Below are positions 24,501 to 37,217 of a stretch of 64,000 nt of DNA, piece by piece. Positions within the stretch are counted from its first letter, which is position 1. Each line of letters begins with the position of its first letter. Both the position numbers and the translations under genes were made by a program. The notes under the pieces are model-generated. The model had not been told where the DNA came from. It made no database searches and saw nothing but the letters and a program-made list of their open reading frames with translations. Origin of the DNA: Blastomussa wellsi (lineage: Eukaryota; Cnidaria; Anthozoa; Scleractinia; Plerogyridae); assembly GCA_947652115.1 (NCBI GenBank), contig OX393570.1, positions 2,738,317-2,802,316 on the forward strand, written 5' to 3'.

Positions 24501-27500
24501 CCACTTTTTGCTGTGTTCCAGAGCCCTTGTTGCTCACATTCTCCGGCAGTGTAATTACGTTTGTGCTTTACACCTAATTTCCTATTTTAACAGGTTGATT
24601 GTGTAATTAGATTGTCTGGGTGAGAGTTGCTCTGAAAAGGACTGTTGTTGCTATTAGCGACTGACATTTTGACATCCTGAGTGAAAGTCATAATCAGAGT
24701 CAAGTGAAGAGCTGTTTGTCAGCCAAGTGTTAAAAGTCTGGCTTGTGAAAACAGAGTGGTCAGTTTGGCCATGATTTTAATTGGCTGTAAGACTCAAGTA
24801 GTGTAAGTCAGCCATGATTGGTCAGGTTTGATCTGTCAGTAAAGTTAGGTCATTCTATTTGATTTGTTCGACCACTGGCATATATAATGAATAATTCTGT
24901 TTTAACAGGACAGTATCCATCTAAATTAAAGCATGCAAAAGTTATTCCCATTTTCAAGGGTGGCGATGAAACGGATCCAAGTAACTACCGTCCTATTTCT
25001 CTTCTTTCGCTCTTCAATCGGCTGTTTGAGAAAGTTATGTATAATAGATTAAAATCTTATATCGAATTAAATGGACTTCTGTACAATGGCCAGTATGGTT
25101 TTCGTGAGAATATGTCAACTCAGCATGCAATTTTGGATATTGTTAATTCCATTCAAAGCAATATGGATAACAAATTGTTCACGTGCGGTATTTTCCTCGA
25201 CTTTAAAAAGGCTTTTGATACTGTGGATCATTCAATTCTTTTGAGCAAGCTATATCATTACGGTATAAGGGGTCCGGTAAACGAATGGTTTTCATCCTAC
25301 TTAAATGGCCGTGTTCAAACTACTCAAATTGATAATCAAATATCATCAAAAAGAAATGTGCTAACTGGGGTCCCACAAGGCTCTGTTCTAGGCCCTCTAC
25401 TTTTCCTGATTTATATTAATGATATCTATAATTCTTCTAAGAAGCTTTCTTTTTATTTATTCGCTGATGATACAAACCTGCTGTATGCTGACAAGGATTT
25501 GAAGTCATTAGAAAGTGTAATCAACATCGAATTGCAGAAAGTTTGTAACTGGTTGAATGCTAAGCTGACCTTAAATGCAAAAAAGTCTAATTTTGTTATA
25601 TTTAGACCATCACAAAAGAAGCTTAGCTATCAGATTAATATAAGGATCTACAATAATGCTTCAAATAGTGATACTTCTCTTGAATGTAAAGATTATGTAA
25701 AATTCCTGGGTGTGCTCATCGACAAAAACTTAACTTGGATATATCATATCGATTACATTGCTTCTAAAATTAGCAGGGTTGTTGGAATTATATCACGATT
25801 AAGACACTCTGTCCCTCTGAATACTTTAATCCAAATTTACCGTTCTCTTATTTTTCCATATACATACTACGGAATTGCTGCCTGGGGCCAGGCTGCACAG
25901 GTCTATTTGAGGAAGGTCTTTATCTTACAAAAATGAGCTCTTCGGCTAATGTTCTATGCTGGTAACAGATCTCATGCTATTCCTTTATTTGTCTCTGCTA
26001 ATGTCTTACCCCTTAATATGCTTTATTTTGAAACAGTATGTTCTCTTATGCACGACATATCTACCAATTCTGCGCCTCAGAATATCTGTGATCTTTTTAC
26101 TTGTTCATCTGACGTTCATACATATAACACTAGATTCTCTGATGCTGGTAATCTATACGTTAATAAATCAAGGCTGAGAATTCAACTTAATTCGTTTTCT
26201 ATTTTCGGAGCTAAATTGTGGAATTGTCTGAAACCTGAATTACGTAAATCTAGAAAAAAACCTTTCAAAAATAAAATTCATCAATTTTTACTTGCGGTAC
26301 TTGGCAGTGAGGATGATTATGTTGATGTCTCTACTTTAATGTTAAAAATTACTAATTATTACTAATTAAACTCAGTAGCCATTATTATTATTAATTTCTC
26401 ATGTTTTGTAAATCCTAGCTATTTGTATATGTGTATTTGTATATGTCTATTGGTATATGTGTATACCTATTTATATTTATTTATTTACTTATTTATTTTA
26501 TTCATTTACCTAATTTTAATATTAATGTATTTTTGCTAAATTTCATTGTAAGTTGTACAACCCGCCTCGATTAGCTTTGCTATATGCGGGTTGTACAAAT
26601 CTGTAAATTTGTATCATATTAGATATTCCAATAAAATGATGAAAAAAAAAATGAAAATGATGATGCTGACGTCGTGAATAACTCGTTTGCTTGTGTCATT
26701 TCAAACCATTTACTGTTTGAAAAAGAACATTCATACTAACCTTCAAAACATTTAGAACTCCAAGATCAAGAAATGTCATTTGCAAATCAGCCCTGAAACG
26801 AAAGAAAAAAGTCGCAATGTGACAAAAATATCAGGTCTGGTAGCAACTCTTGCAAGGTTTCACACGAATGGCTCACTACTCGTTGAGAGAACAACAGAAC
26901 AACATCATCAACAAACCCCCAAAATTCAAACAAATATCTGCATGGCATGAAAATTACATTTTGCTTTCTATTTAGTAGTCTCTTTAGTGGGTAAGCATGC
27001 CATCTGCTACTTTTCCGAGTAGGCTGCCAATCAATCTCTTTACAATGATTTAACACACATCATGCAAACTTGAAATAATATTATTAGCAAGGCTTAAGTT
27101 TTCAAGATACACAATGCCTGATGCCGCTCTTTAAATTGAGCATCAGAGTTTAAGCGGTGGTGATTTCCTTAAAAGACTCACTTGTGTAAGTGCCGTAAAA
27201 CAGTTGGAAGCATTTTGAGTTTCTTGGTCGCTGCTTGCTTTGCGCCATTTAATATCCTGTCCTCCTAAATAAATAAGAAATAAATTGCAGTTTAATTATC
27301 ATTTTGGAATCGGATATGATATGAGAAGGCTGAGGCAAATGACTAGCAAGCTTCAAGAATTTCGTCAAGTTTTAAGAATATCCAAAATCAGAAATGTTCA
27401 TCAGTATTTATTTAGCTGGTCATCAGTCAACATAAGTTCATCTTCAGGAATGAATATTAGTGCTATAGTATAAAAACATTTTTCTTTTTCCTAAACAGAG

Positions 27501-30500
27501 TCAGTGTTTGACCTTATTTTTGTCCTTAACAGGGTCAGGTTTTCATTAACTGCAGCAGCACCACCATACCAAACCATGTTTCAAGTACTTGTACCCCCCC
27601 CCCCCCCCCGGTATTATACAAAAATAACAGTTAAAAAGAATGGAAATGTGTGCCTCTTAGATTCACAAAGACTTCCAAATATCATCTGACTATAATTTGA
27701 TCATGAGATTACAGTGTTAGGGTTCAGTTTTATTCTTGGTTTAAAATTTATTTTCCTTTCAGTTTGCTTTTGAGTATAGGACTGGTATAATGTGTGACAA
27801 CATGAACAAAGCTTACTAATTCAGAATTAATGGATTACCTCTACAGCCTCTTTCATCTGACTTATCATGCCTGCTATAGCATCATCGCTGTCGCTAATGA
27901 TATCAACATTCTGCAAAAACCACCAAAAGTATTTAATGTATATTACATTTAATTGTTGAAATGTCAATTTTTACAAAAAACAAAATAAAACCATTGATTT
28001 GCAATTTTGTTGAAAAGGATGAAATTCAGTTTTGTAGTAGAAATCATCAGGAAAAGTAATTTTTGATAAAAAGTCACTTAATGAGCAATATTCTTCACAC
28101 AGACAATAGTTCGGAGGGGGGGGGGGGGGGAGATAGGAGGTGTCTTAACTTCCTAGTTTCCATACCCATCTCCTTAGCGATTCCTGCTTATTTGTTTTGA
28201 GCTATTTCTATTGCAATGTTTTTCCCACCACCTTGAGAATCTCACTTCTGAACCTCAGTTTTTCTGCCTCCTACCAAGTTCCTTGCCTTTCAATGAGTTC
28301 TCCAATTACTTGCAGTTTCTCTGTCCTCCCTCCCCCCTCTGCTCCCCCCCCCCACACACACACACACATGATGGCATAAAATTCAGTTTGTCAGGAAAAC
28401 TTCAATTGATCAGATTCTTGCAACATGTTTTCAGAAAATTTATGTTTCAGCTGTCATGTTTCTTGCAGAAGAGAACATAAGTTATTAATTATAACTTTTA
28501 ATTAATAAACAACTGCTTACCTTTCGTTTCTTTCTAAAATTCCTGTTCATCTGTTTTTAAAAAAATTGCAAAGTCAGAACCACCACATCCTTTAAAGAAC
28601 TACATGTACAGATTACACAACTACAACTACAACACAGATTATTTAATATTACATAACAACTTTGCATGGCTATGCTAATGGGAATCCTACAACAACAACA
28701 AATCTTTTTCAGTTTACAATATTTACAAGTGGTCTAGGCCAACTGGTAGCAGCCGCTCTGTAATTATAATGTTCTGAGTCAAAGTTGTTGTTTTTGTTGT
28801 CTATGAAGTCTATGTGAGATATGTAGGACTGGGCAACAGTCTGGAGAAGCTGCCAAACCCTGAAGCTGTAAATAGGGATAAGGAATCAAAGTCAGTCACA
28901 TGCGACCACAATTTGCCAATTTCAAATGAACATTACATTCAATTCCTTTTTGTAACATTCGACATTTGAACAGAATGCTGAAGGATTAACAGAAAATCCA
29001 TCTGAAGGTTGCATGTAAGTACAAAATAATGTCATCAAAAATGATCAAAAAATCCTGACCAAGACCTCATAATTTAACTAAAATTATTATTTGGACCTAC
29101 ATGTATGTATCTTTGATAAACTGACAAAGTTAGCATTGAAATTTGAATCTCGCAACCATTGTTTTAAAAAGTGTCAATCAACATGTTCAATTTAAATCTA
29201 AAAAATACTAGTCACACGTGACATAGAATGACTGTAATCATCCAGTGCACAATCCAGTACATTCTTCAATACATTTTCAAGTATGGGCAATAAAACTGAT
29301 ATCAATTACTTTTTGGAATATTGTATTAACCCATTGACTCCTAAACTGGCCGTAACCGGCCGTGACGGACCTTGACCTTTGTTCCGCTTCTGACGTCATC
29401 AGCTTTGACCAAAATAGGAATCCCATTTATCCCAGTTCTACAGAAGGAAACGAGCTTTCCAATGATACCCAGATGATATTGATTGGGCCAATGGAGCTTG
29501 AAATATGCAAGAAAACGCTTAGAATTTTCCGCCTAAAACCAGGAGGAAAATTTCCCTCACTTACGTTTGGCTACTCCATGTCGAGTATTTCCCGTCTCAA
29601 TTATGCTTTCATGGCAATTCTTGAACCGAAAGCAAGCCCAGTAAAAGGCCAACAAAAGCATAAAAAAGATACGAGGAAAGGAGAAAGGAAAAGCGAAAAA
29701 TAAAAATAAAGAAATCGAAAAGCCTAAAGACGTGGGTCACATTTGTGCGCATGCCCGAGCTAAAATATCGTTAAATGCGATACTAGTGAAAAACCTGGCA
29801 TGCCTTCATTCTGCAAATGCATTTTGGAGAAATTTGAAGCTTATTTAGACTATAACTGACTAGAAAATGTTCAAAATGTCTAAAAAAAATGGTTCTTTTT
29901 CAAAAATCTCCAGGAGTCAATAGTTTAATACAATTTATAATTGATTGAAATATTGATGAAATACCTCTTTCTTTTTCTGAATCATCAGATCAAAATCTGA
30001 TACAAATCTGTTGAGAAGACACAACAAAAGTGAGATCAACATGGCTTTTTCTTCATTATAATTATCCTTTTTTCTTCAAAAATAAATTGTCTATAACACG
30101 AGTTTCACTTACGCCAATTTGTCATCGAAAGCATCATCATCACTATCACTGTCCGCCGTCTTACTGGGTTTAGGTTTCGGCACCTTCATTGTTTCATCAC
30201 TGTCCTTCACAGCCGGTTCTGCTTCCACATCAACCTCGGATCCAACTGACAATGAATGATGTTTTCTGTCCCGAGCTAGAAACAGCCACAAAAAAATGAA
30301 CTTTGTCCATTTACCATTAGAAATTTATTTAAATATCACATTAGTAAAACTGACTTATCTTCTTCATTCTCTAATCTTTACCTCCTTTTCTCTTCTTGGT
30401 CACCTCAATGTCTTCTTGGCCAAATCCCTAAAGACAGAGTAGAAAACATGACTTCATCTTATTAATATTACACAACAGAGTATTTAATTATTGTAAACAG

Positions 30501-33500
30501 TGGAAAAATGAGTAAGACAGCATTTGTCTTAGCTACATTTAACCTGTTGCCATGGACACAGACAGTGGAGGTCCATAAAAAGGACCTCCCACGCAACCCA
30601 CCCTCCAAAAAAGATACAATTTCATGTTTCTTAGAAAATCGCAGAAGTGCCACTTTGAACTAGCAATCTTAAATCTAACTTTATACTTATTAAGAAACAA
30701 TGCAAATAATAGAGCAAGTTGTACCAAACAAATGTTTAAATAGGCCATAATTTTCCGTGTTCTCTTTTGCCTCAGTATCAAAACGAGTCAATGTGCGAAT
30801 TAAACCATTGATATGAAAATGGTGTTTTCTGCATTTTCACTTTCATGCAAAGCAAACTCATTTTCATTTGAATAGTTTTGCACCTAGACTCATTTTGAAA
30901 CAGAGGTACAAGGGAACTTGGAAATGGCCTATTTACCTTATGATGGAAAGGGAATATTGTGTAATCTATGGTACTCCATTCGGATGCAACAAGGGCCACT
31001 CCCATTGGAACTTTACTGTAATAACTGGACAACTTATTGCCACAGAAATCTTCAAGATCCAGTTGTTGTGTTTTTAAACATGGCAGAAAAAACCTTTAAA
31101 TAATATATGTACATGTAATAATAATATAATTAAAATAAGAACATGATATTTAGAGAGGTTTCATGTGGGTCCTCTTTCTAGGTCAAATTGGAATTTAGAA
31201 ATGTTGGCTTTTGTAGAGAAAACGGGAGAACCTGGAGAAAAACCAGCGAAGCAAAGAAAAAACCAACAACAAATAAAGTACAATATTAAAATTTCAGTTG
31301 TTCAATACATAATCTTACCACAAATTCTTCCTCTTCATCACTAGCACCAAAAATGTCTGCAATCAACTGCTCTCCTGCTTCCTCGCCAGATTCCAACCTG
31401 GTCGCCAAAAATTGATAAGTCAATAATAAGTTCTATGACACAAGGATTAGGAATCAATGAACAAAATTATTTACCAGACTGCCTGGCAAACTCATCTTCT
31501 TTCTTTTACAACATTTCCACTTAAATCTGTGTTAGAGCCTTGTCGGCCCATCAGGCCAGAACTTATGATGCCTGATTTCTATCTCACAAAAGTGGTTCTG
31601 CAAGCTTTGAAATAGAAATATTTTAAGTAAGCGTTTTCATATAATGTCACGGCAGCCATGTTGGTGTCCCAAAACAAAGAAACGGCAGTCATGCAAGTTG
31701 GTCTCCCAAACTAATCCTCCAGGAATTGAACTCTACTTTTATGCAAATATTGTCTTAAGTTTTGTTGCAGCAATCCAATACCGCTGCTTGTCATGTGTGT
31801 GAAAATGCTCTATTGGAATGTTTCAAGTAATCTAGCAGATTCATGTCTGGATTCTATTACATAGCCTGCAGGATCACTTTTGTGAGATATAACTCTGAGA
31901 ATTTGGAATGACCTGTACATCAACGCAATTTATTTTATGCGTACTGAGTGAACGACTGTGAAAATACATTGTTCGTCCCAAGACTAGAGACACGCACGAT
32001 TACTTCACAGTGGAGCGTAACAAGCACATGGCTTTCAGTAAGAAAAAATATCAGCACATATGAACTAAAAACATTACACCATGGAAAGTGCTTGAACGAT
32101 TTTTATTCACTCGTTGCTATGCATAAAAAAGTCACTCGTTCGCTGTGCTCACTCGTTTGTTTTTTGATGCATAGAGTGCATGTTATTGATGCATAGAGAT
32201 TATGCCATGGAAAGTGTTTGAAAATTTTTTATTCAGTCATTGCCATGCATCAAAAACTCATTTGTTTGCTGTGCTCACTTGTTTATTTTTTGATACATAG
32301 CAATGGGTGAATAAAAATTGTTTGTGCACTTTCCATGGGAGACAGATTACTAATGACAAATTTGAAAAACTTAAGCTTAAGTTTTTCAAAGTGCACAAAC
32401 CATGACAACTCCTTCAATGGTCTTCTCTACAATGTACTCTCAAGTGTTACCTACCTGTTTGAGAATATGTTAACATTGTTATGGGAAATTAGATGTTGAT
32501 CACCTTTGCAAAATAATACAGATTGCAGCATTAGCACATACCCTTCTTCATCGTGCTCCATTGCTTCACTCTCAGCAAAACTTTTCTCTTCTTTGGCTTC
32601 TTCCTTGTCATCATTTTGTTCTACAAATTCAAATTTGCCCACAAAATTCAACACAGCTGAGCTTTTGAATCCTCAACATCAGATAACAATTCAGAACTCC
32701 AGCATCCCTGGGAAGAAGGATACTGCAAGGATTTCACAGGGTTTTTTGAACTTTCTTTACACCCATCTCCTGATTCAGCAGGGCTGCAAACAGGGTTCAT
32801 ACCCTGGCTCATATCAGTAAATCTCACTTTGGCTTCACACTTTCCTCACAAGTTTTGACCTTTGAAGTACCCTCTTCCCAGAATGGTTTTCACTTTTCAA
32901 TGTGTCGAGGGGAATGGGTATTTTCGGGAACCTCGCATTGCTCACCCCACCCTTCCTAGCAGAAAATCAAGCTTGTTTGTTACCATCAAGTTTGTTCAAT
33001 TGCTTGTAGGGCAAGTGTGTTAAATAAAGTTTTAGCTTATCCTTACCTTATTCCTCATGGCTATGCTATAAAAGTATAAGTTCATTATTTTTTTCTGTTT
33101 ATTTTTCAAGTCTTGCTTATAGTTAGGAAGATGGGAGAGCACTTGTAAAGCTCTTTGTAAAACTCTTTGGTGTCTCTAAAACACATCTTACTATACCCCT
33201 GTCCTAAATGCACCCACAACTTGATTAATCCATTTGGAGCATGGCCCACCCTGTTCCAACCTCGTCTCTCATCTTCCCGCCCTCCAGGAGCGCAGAAGAT
33301 GAGAGACCAACCAGGGGGAGGGGGGCTATAGGGGGTATAGGGTATAGGGGTGCCGCTGGAGGTCCAAAGCCCTGACCTTGTTTAGGACCAAAATAACCTC
33401 AAACATATACCCTGTTTAGGACCAAGGAAAACATTTTGTATACTATAGCACTAATATCACAGGGATTTCAAAATGCTTTGTAGAAGGTGTCATCGACTGG

Positions 33501-34784
33501 TGGAGTAGTGGCGGTTGTTATAAGTGAGCTTTTTGGTCACAAGCTGATTGCTATGACCAGAGTAGCCAGCGGCATAATAGTCAAGTAGCCGGTGGAACTC
33601 CGGCACCTGCCGCCTTGTTTTGAAACCCCTGATATCAAGTCCTGAAAATGATCTAATAATGACTGTTGACTGGCTAAATAATTACTGATGAATAGTTCTG
33701 ATTTCGGACATGCTTAAAACTCGAGGAAAGTCTTAAGCTATACCCTGTCAAGGACGACTCCTTAATATCCATACCCTGTTTAGGACAGACTCGCTTGAAT
33801 TATATACCCTGTTCAGGACTGAGGGTTCAAAAACCATACCTATCCAGCAGCACATCCCCGTATAGCCCATAGAAGATAGTACTCCCCCCTTCCAGGGTGA
33901 GCGAACCTGAGAAAGAGGTTGCACCTGTTCTTGACTGCTAATATATAAGAAATGAAACGTTTCTAGCACTATTTTACTTTTCCTCCTTATAAAGTATATA
34001 ATTATTTATGTATTATACCTATTGGACCTTCTTCAGATTCATCTTTGTTATCTGGAAGAAGCTTGGAAACATCACTTTTAAGAATGTCATCAACTATCTC
34101 AGATTCTGGCCCCGAGAGTCCAAGTCCAAGGGGAGAAATTGGCATTTCCAAATCATCATCTGTAGCAGCACCTGAAGATATTGTTCGCCGTCTTTCTGTT
34201 GGCTCTTCTGCATCTTTTGAATTCCCACCACTTTGTCCTTCGCTTGTCTCTTCAATCATTTCTGTTGATGCAGATGGCTGATTGGAAATGTTATCTTCGC
34301 CTTCAACATCGCCTTCTGTAAAATGTTCCTGTTTGCTTTCCGATTCCAGGGTTGTTTCAGTGTGTTTTTGCGCAACAAGCGACAAAGATTCCTCCTCGAT
34401 TGACGCGCCATGATCTACTTTGTCGGCAGCAGCCTCCTGCTCTTCAGCTGTGGCCGATGTTGACGAAATTGGCGACATTTCTTGATCGTACAGAGGACTC
34501 TTGCTACCCAGACTCTCTGGTTTCTCCTCTTTTGCACAGTCTTCTTTTTCGTTAATTTCCTCTTCTACGGGTGAATTTACACTAGCCTTGTCGTTGCTAT
34601 CTTCAGACTGATTTCCCAGGGCTTCTTCTTTTGTCCTTTCTTCGCCTTCGTTGTCAGAAATATCGCTAAAACCTGGCGCATCTGGTGAGGCACCGCCATG
34701 ATAGATTTCAGGAGTTGGCGGTTTTTCTAGATCTTCGTCTCCTGAATCGATGTCGTCAAAGGGATCTCCGACGGTATCGCCCAT
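21593..34784 (-). CDS. IWS1: IWS1, SPT6-interacting transcription elongation factor
   Basis: Nuclear protein that binds SPT6 on elongating RNA polymerase II and couples elongation to histone modification, splicing and mRNA export. Sixteen exons splice with matching phases to 673 aa: 34784-34019, 32620-32542, 31397-31319, 30427-30382, 30275-30113, 30007-29965, 28550-28521, 27910-27839, 27264-27182, 26792-26741, 23960-23883, 23072-22955, 22886-22784, 22566-22501, 22418-22304, 21721-21593. Residues 1-255 are an acidic, disordered Ser/Glu/Asp-rich tail on a single exon. [26 protein letters not shown] and [14 protein letters not shown] match the human SPT6-binding region. The TFIIS N-terminal-like domain spans about 403-571, with [28 protein letters not shown] and [27 protein letters not shown] and the terminal [10 protein letters not shown] match the human C-terminus. 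The repeated SDSE blocks of human IWS1 are absent, so the protein is shorter than the human one (about 820 aa). Introns hold many transposons; none touches an exon. Confidence 0.96.
23632..23826 (+). mobile_element. tRNA-derived SINE in IWS1 intron
   Basis: GGTGGCACCGTGGTGCACTC is A-box-like and GGTTCAAATTCGATTCCGG is B-box-like, 40 bp apart. They are followed by a unique tail with TTTTTCTCTGGGTTCTCTGG. It lies opposite to the direction of IWS1 transcription. Confidence 0.65.
24010..24332. repeat. CAGT-type tetranucleotide repeat with a 106-bp tandem duplication
   Basis: Runs of AGTC, with substitutions, in an IWS1 intron. A block beginning TTGGTCAAATAGTCAGTCAC occurs at 24111 and again at 24217, with almost the same following sequence, so a 106-bp unit was duplicated recently. 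Confidence 0.9.
24855..26645 (+). mobile_element. 5'-truncated non-LTR retrotransposon (LINE) with reverse transcriptase
   Basis: Lies in IWS1 intron 10, antisense to the gene. The frame from about 24860 encodes the [64 protein letters not shown] and KFLGV are the palm and finger motifs of the jockey/CR1/L2-like group. The catalytic pair is FADD. The frame is broken by one in-frame TGA (25934-25936) between FILQK and [10 protein letters not shown], where related elements usually have Arg; it then continues in the same frame to a stop at 26363-26365. The endonuclease half is missing. The 3' UTR contains a stem-loop and ends AATAAAATGATGAAAAAAAAA. I could not define flanking target duplications. 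Confidence 0.9.
26552..26598 (+). other. stem-loop in LINE 3' UTR
   Basis: TTGTACAACCCGC and GCGGGTTGTACAA form a perfect 13-bp stem around a loop of about 19 bases. 3' hairpins in LINE RNAs are commonly the recognition site for their reverse transcriptase, so this is a plausible priming signal. Confidence 0.6.
29330..29924. mobile_element. piggyBac-like MITE with TTAA, copy 1
   Basis: In an IWS1 intron. TTAA stands at 29326-29329 and 29925-29928. The left end CCCATTGACTCCTAAAC and the reverse-complemented right end ACTATTGACTCCTGGAG share the ATTGACTCCT core. TTAA targets with CC-rich ends mark the piggyBac group. It is nearly collinear with the copy at 62524-63086. The 113-codon open frame inside (29362-29703) is shared in part by the other copy but has no known domain. 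Confidence 0.85.
30740..30930. repeat. interspersed repeat (GTTTTGAAACAGAGG family), copy 2
   Basis: GCCTCAGTATCAAAACGAGT at the left and CTCATTTTGAAACAGAGGTA at the right form the same inverted ends as the copy at 12790-12920. Internal palindromic words (CATTTTCACTTTCATGCAAA) are also shared. Within an IWS1 intron. Confidence 0.7.
31625..31800. repeat. diverged copy of the GCCATGTTGG MITE
   Basis: GTTTTCATATAATGTCACGG, CAGCCATGTTGGTG and TGAACTCTACTTTTATGCAAAT correspond in order to the better-preserved element at 52725-52879. In an IWS1 intron. Confidence 0.55.
32043..32340. repeat. duplicated GCTGTGCTCACTCGTTTG repeat
   Basis: Two successive diverged units each read CCATGGAAAGTG(C/T)TTG, TTTATTCA(C/G)TC, ATGCAT..AAAA and GCTGTGCTCACT(C/T)GTTT. 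The tail of the second (CATAGCAATGGGTGAATAAA) is the inverse of the head of the first, so a long hairpin is possible. In an IWS1 intron. Confidence 0.65.
33290..33860. repeat. TATACCCTGTTTAGGAC repeat cluster
   Basis: The word ATACCCTGTTTAGGAC or close variants occurs near 33405, 33745, 33770 and 33802, with GGGTATAGGGTATAGGGG at 33335. It fills the part of IWS1 intron 1 next to exon 1. A hairpin CTCATCTTC...GAAGATGAG lies at 33270-33305. Confidence 0.65.
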
Positions 34785-37217
34785 TCTTTTTCAGAATGGG
34801 GTTTTCTCTAACAGCTTACTTAATTGTCTAGCTTCTTTCTTTGTGGAACAAATACAAACCTTTTCCAACGCACCACGATCAACACAGCCGAGCTTTCCGC
34901 TTAGCAGCCAAGCCTTCCAAACCGTCAGAGCCTGGGTTATAAGCTAGTTCCAGGTCTCACGCGCTAGCCTACGTTGCTGCGCAGTTGCGTAGCCTTTAAT
35001 TTGCGTTTACTTGTTGTAGCTTTGCGCCCAGGCTTTGCGTAGCCGTACCCGACACCGAGAAAAAACCGGTGGGTGGGTACAGCTCCACACAACGCGTGGA
35101 GAAAAAAGCAAAAGAATGGTTGCAATTGGGATTAAGCATTATATTGAAGACTATTCGATCACCATGTATTGAACAAGGCGCGCACATATCCAGACAAGAA
35201 GCCAGGTTGGTAGTTGGGGGAGCGGATGTTCTTGGGTGAAAAAATTGCTGAGGAAACCGTGTAACAGGCGTTACGCAATTTGTAATGATCAGAAGTATTC
35301 CGGCTATCCCGGCCGGAGAGGTTCTGTGGGGCATTAGAAATCCTCTGGGTGAAACCTCTGCACTCATTGCGTTCAGCGGATATCTCTCAGAGAGCGTCTA
35401 CGATCGAGAATCTAGACAATCTCGTTCCCAGAGTCTAGAGAGAATCACTGACGCACTGGAGAGTCTATCTCCTCCGCAGAGGCTCTTTGGGAGATTTCCG
35501 CTGAATGTATGAGTGCAGGCGCAAGTCAGCCAGACGGCTCATCTGACTTGCGCTTGCACTCATGCGTTCAGCGGAAATCTCCCAGAGAGCCGCTGCAGAG
35601 GAGAGAGAGCTAGAGAGTTAGAACTGATCTTGCTTGGTCCTTAGCGGGGAGAAAAGTCAGGCAATTGCGAGCTATAAAGCAAGCGTAGAAGGACAAGAAA
35701 GGGGTCTTGCTCGGACTCGCACGCCCTTTCTCCCCACTCACCGAGGACCTGGATAGACTACAGAAGGAAGAGACAGGGATATGTTCGTCATCACCATTAG
35801 GGGTATAAATTATGGATTTTGGTCTCACTTAGCCTAGGCAAATATTTTTAGCCGTCGAGGAATCGTTTTAATACACAGCATGAAAAGATAACTTTGCTGC
35901 AGTGTCAAGCTGACGTAAAGTCGGCGGAAATGTATAATTAGGCCACTTTTTTTGCGTAGCGTAAAGTTGGATAACCAACTTTAAGGAGATTTAAGTCAGC
36001 TTTAATTTTCCGTAAATCCGGTCTCGGTTTTCGTGCTGTAATAGGATTGCCGGTGAAGAAAATAGCAAAAGCCATAGTAATGTATTGGACCGATCGGCAT
36101 GAAATATGGAAATGAAAAAGTCTACACCAATAACTAATTAGGGCCAGTGTGCGTCAGGCAAGCTATTGATAGCATTCATTAATCATAATAGAGTCTCAAT
36201 ACTGTAAGAAATGTTATAACTTAGCAAATTTCCTTTTAAAAAGGAAATCTTCTTTAGTCTTCGATAATAAGGTTAATAGTAGTCGAGAATTGTAGTTTCG
36301 GGCAAAACGCTCAGGATTCGGGCAAAAGCAGTAGCAATGTTTGGGCAGTTGTATACCGGTTCAATGCTAACGCATTCGAAAATTGTGTATTTTTTTCGGG
36401 CATGGAGGTGACAGTCCCAAAGTCCGAAGGTGTCCATACGCCTATGGCTTTAACAAGCGCTGCGAGCTCTCAGTAATTACCAAGCTCTCGCATAAAAGCT
36501 CAGAATTGACACAATTTTTAGTTAATGACAAATCAGATCCTTTCGTTAGTAGTGGTTGTTAGTTTCTCTGTCAACCAGACACAAACCATATCAGAGCCCC
36601 GACTTTCGCTCTACATGTACTTTTTTTTAAATTAAAAATGGGTTGTGACGACTGGAACACCCATTGTGCGTGTATAGCTCCCTCTAACAGGTTGAGCCAA
36701 GTTTTTGCTCATCTGTACTACTATTGTAGACGTATTTCGTTTTAAATGTTTTAACAAAATAGGTGTGAATACTCCGGCGCCAGGGTCAGTCAGAATATTT
36801 TTGAATATGTGATGACGCAGATGTATTCAGATGATTAGTATACAGGGGGAAAACTGATTGATGTGTCAATAACCTCTAAAAGGGGAATGAAACAGACTGC
36901 GTCCTCTCTATTCATAGTCGTTTTTAGTTCTTCCGTTCGATTCATTTTCCCCACAATCCTTCACAATATCCTCCCTGCAGAAGCTTGTTTATAGAGGAAA
37001 TCTTTGACGGTAATTGTTATTGAACACTTCTGTAAAACAATAGCAGAATGTAATTAAGAATGTTTTGCGAACATCTGCTAGAAAGTGCAAAAATAGGAAA
37101 ACCTACTTTCAAAGAAACTTCTCTAAAAAGTTGTTTAGAAAAGTTTCGCGTGATTTCAAAAACATGCGAACGGATGAAGCTAATTCAGTGCATTGACGTC
37201 AGAAGTGGAATGATACT
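34785..37217. other. intergenic region between IWS1 and first Kv gene
   Basis: The first 200 bp must include the IWS1 promoter. The rest holds the palindromic element at 35471-35601 and otherwise repetitive or unrecognised sequence. The open frame over 34996-35367 on the minus strand has no domain I recognise. Confidence 0.5.
35471..35601. repeat. 131-bp palindrome with a nearby third partial copy
   Basis: The left arm GGCTCTTTGGGAGATTTCCG and the right arm CGGAAATCTCCCAGAGAGCC pair, and the pairing continues through GCAAGTCAG/CTGACTTGC to a centre near 35536. A third copy of the GCGTTCAGCGGATATCTCTC word lies at about 35368. Confidence 0.85.
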
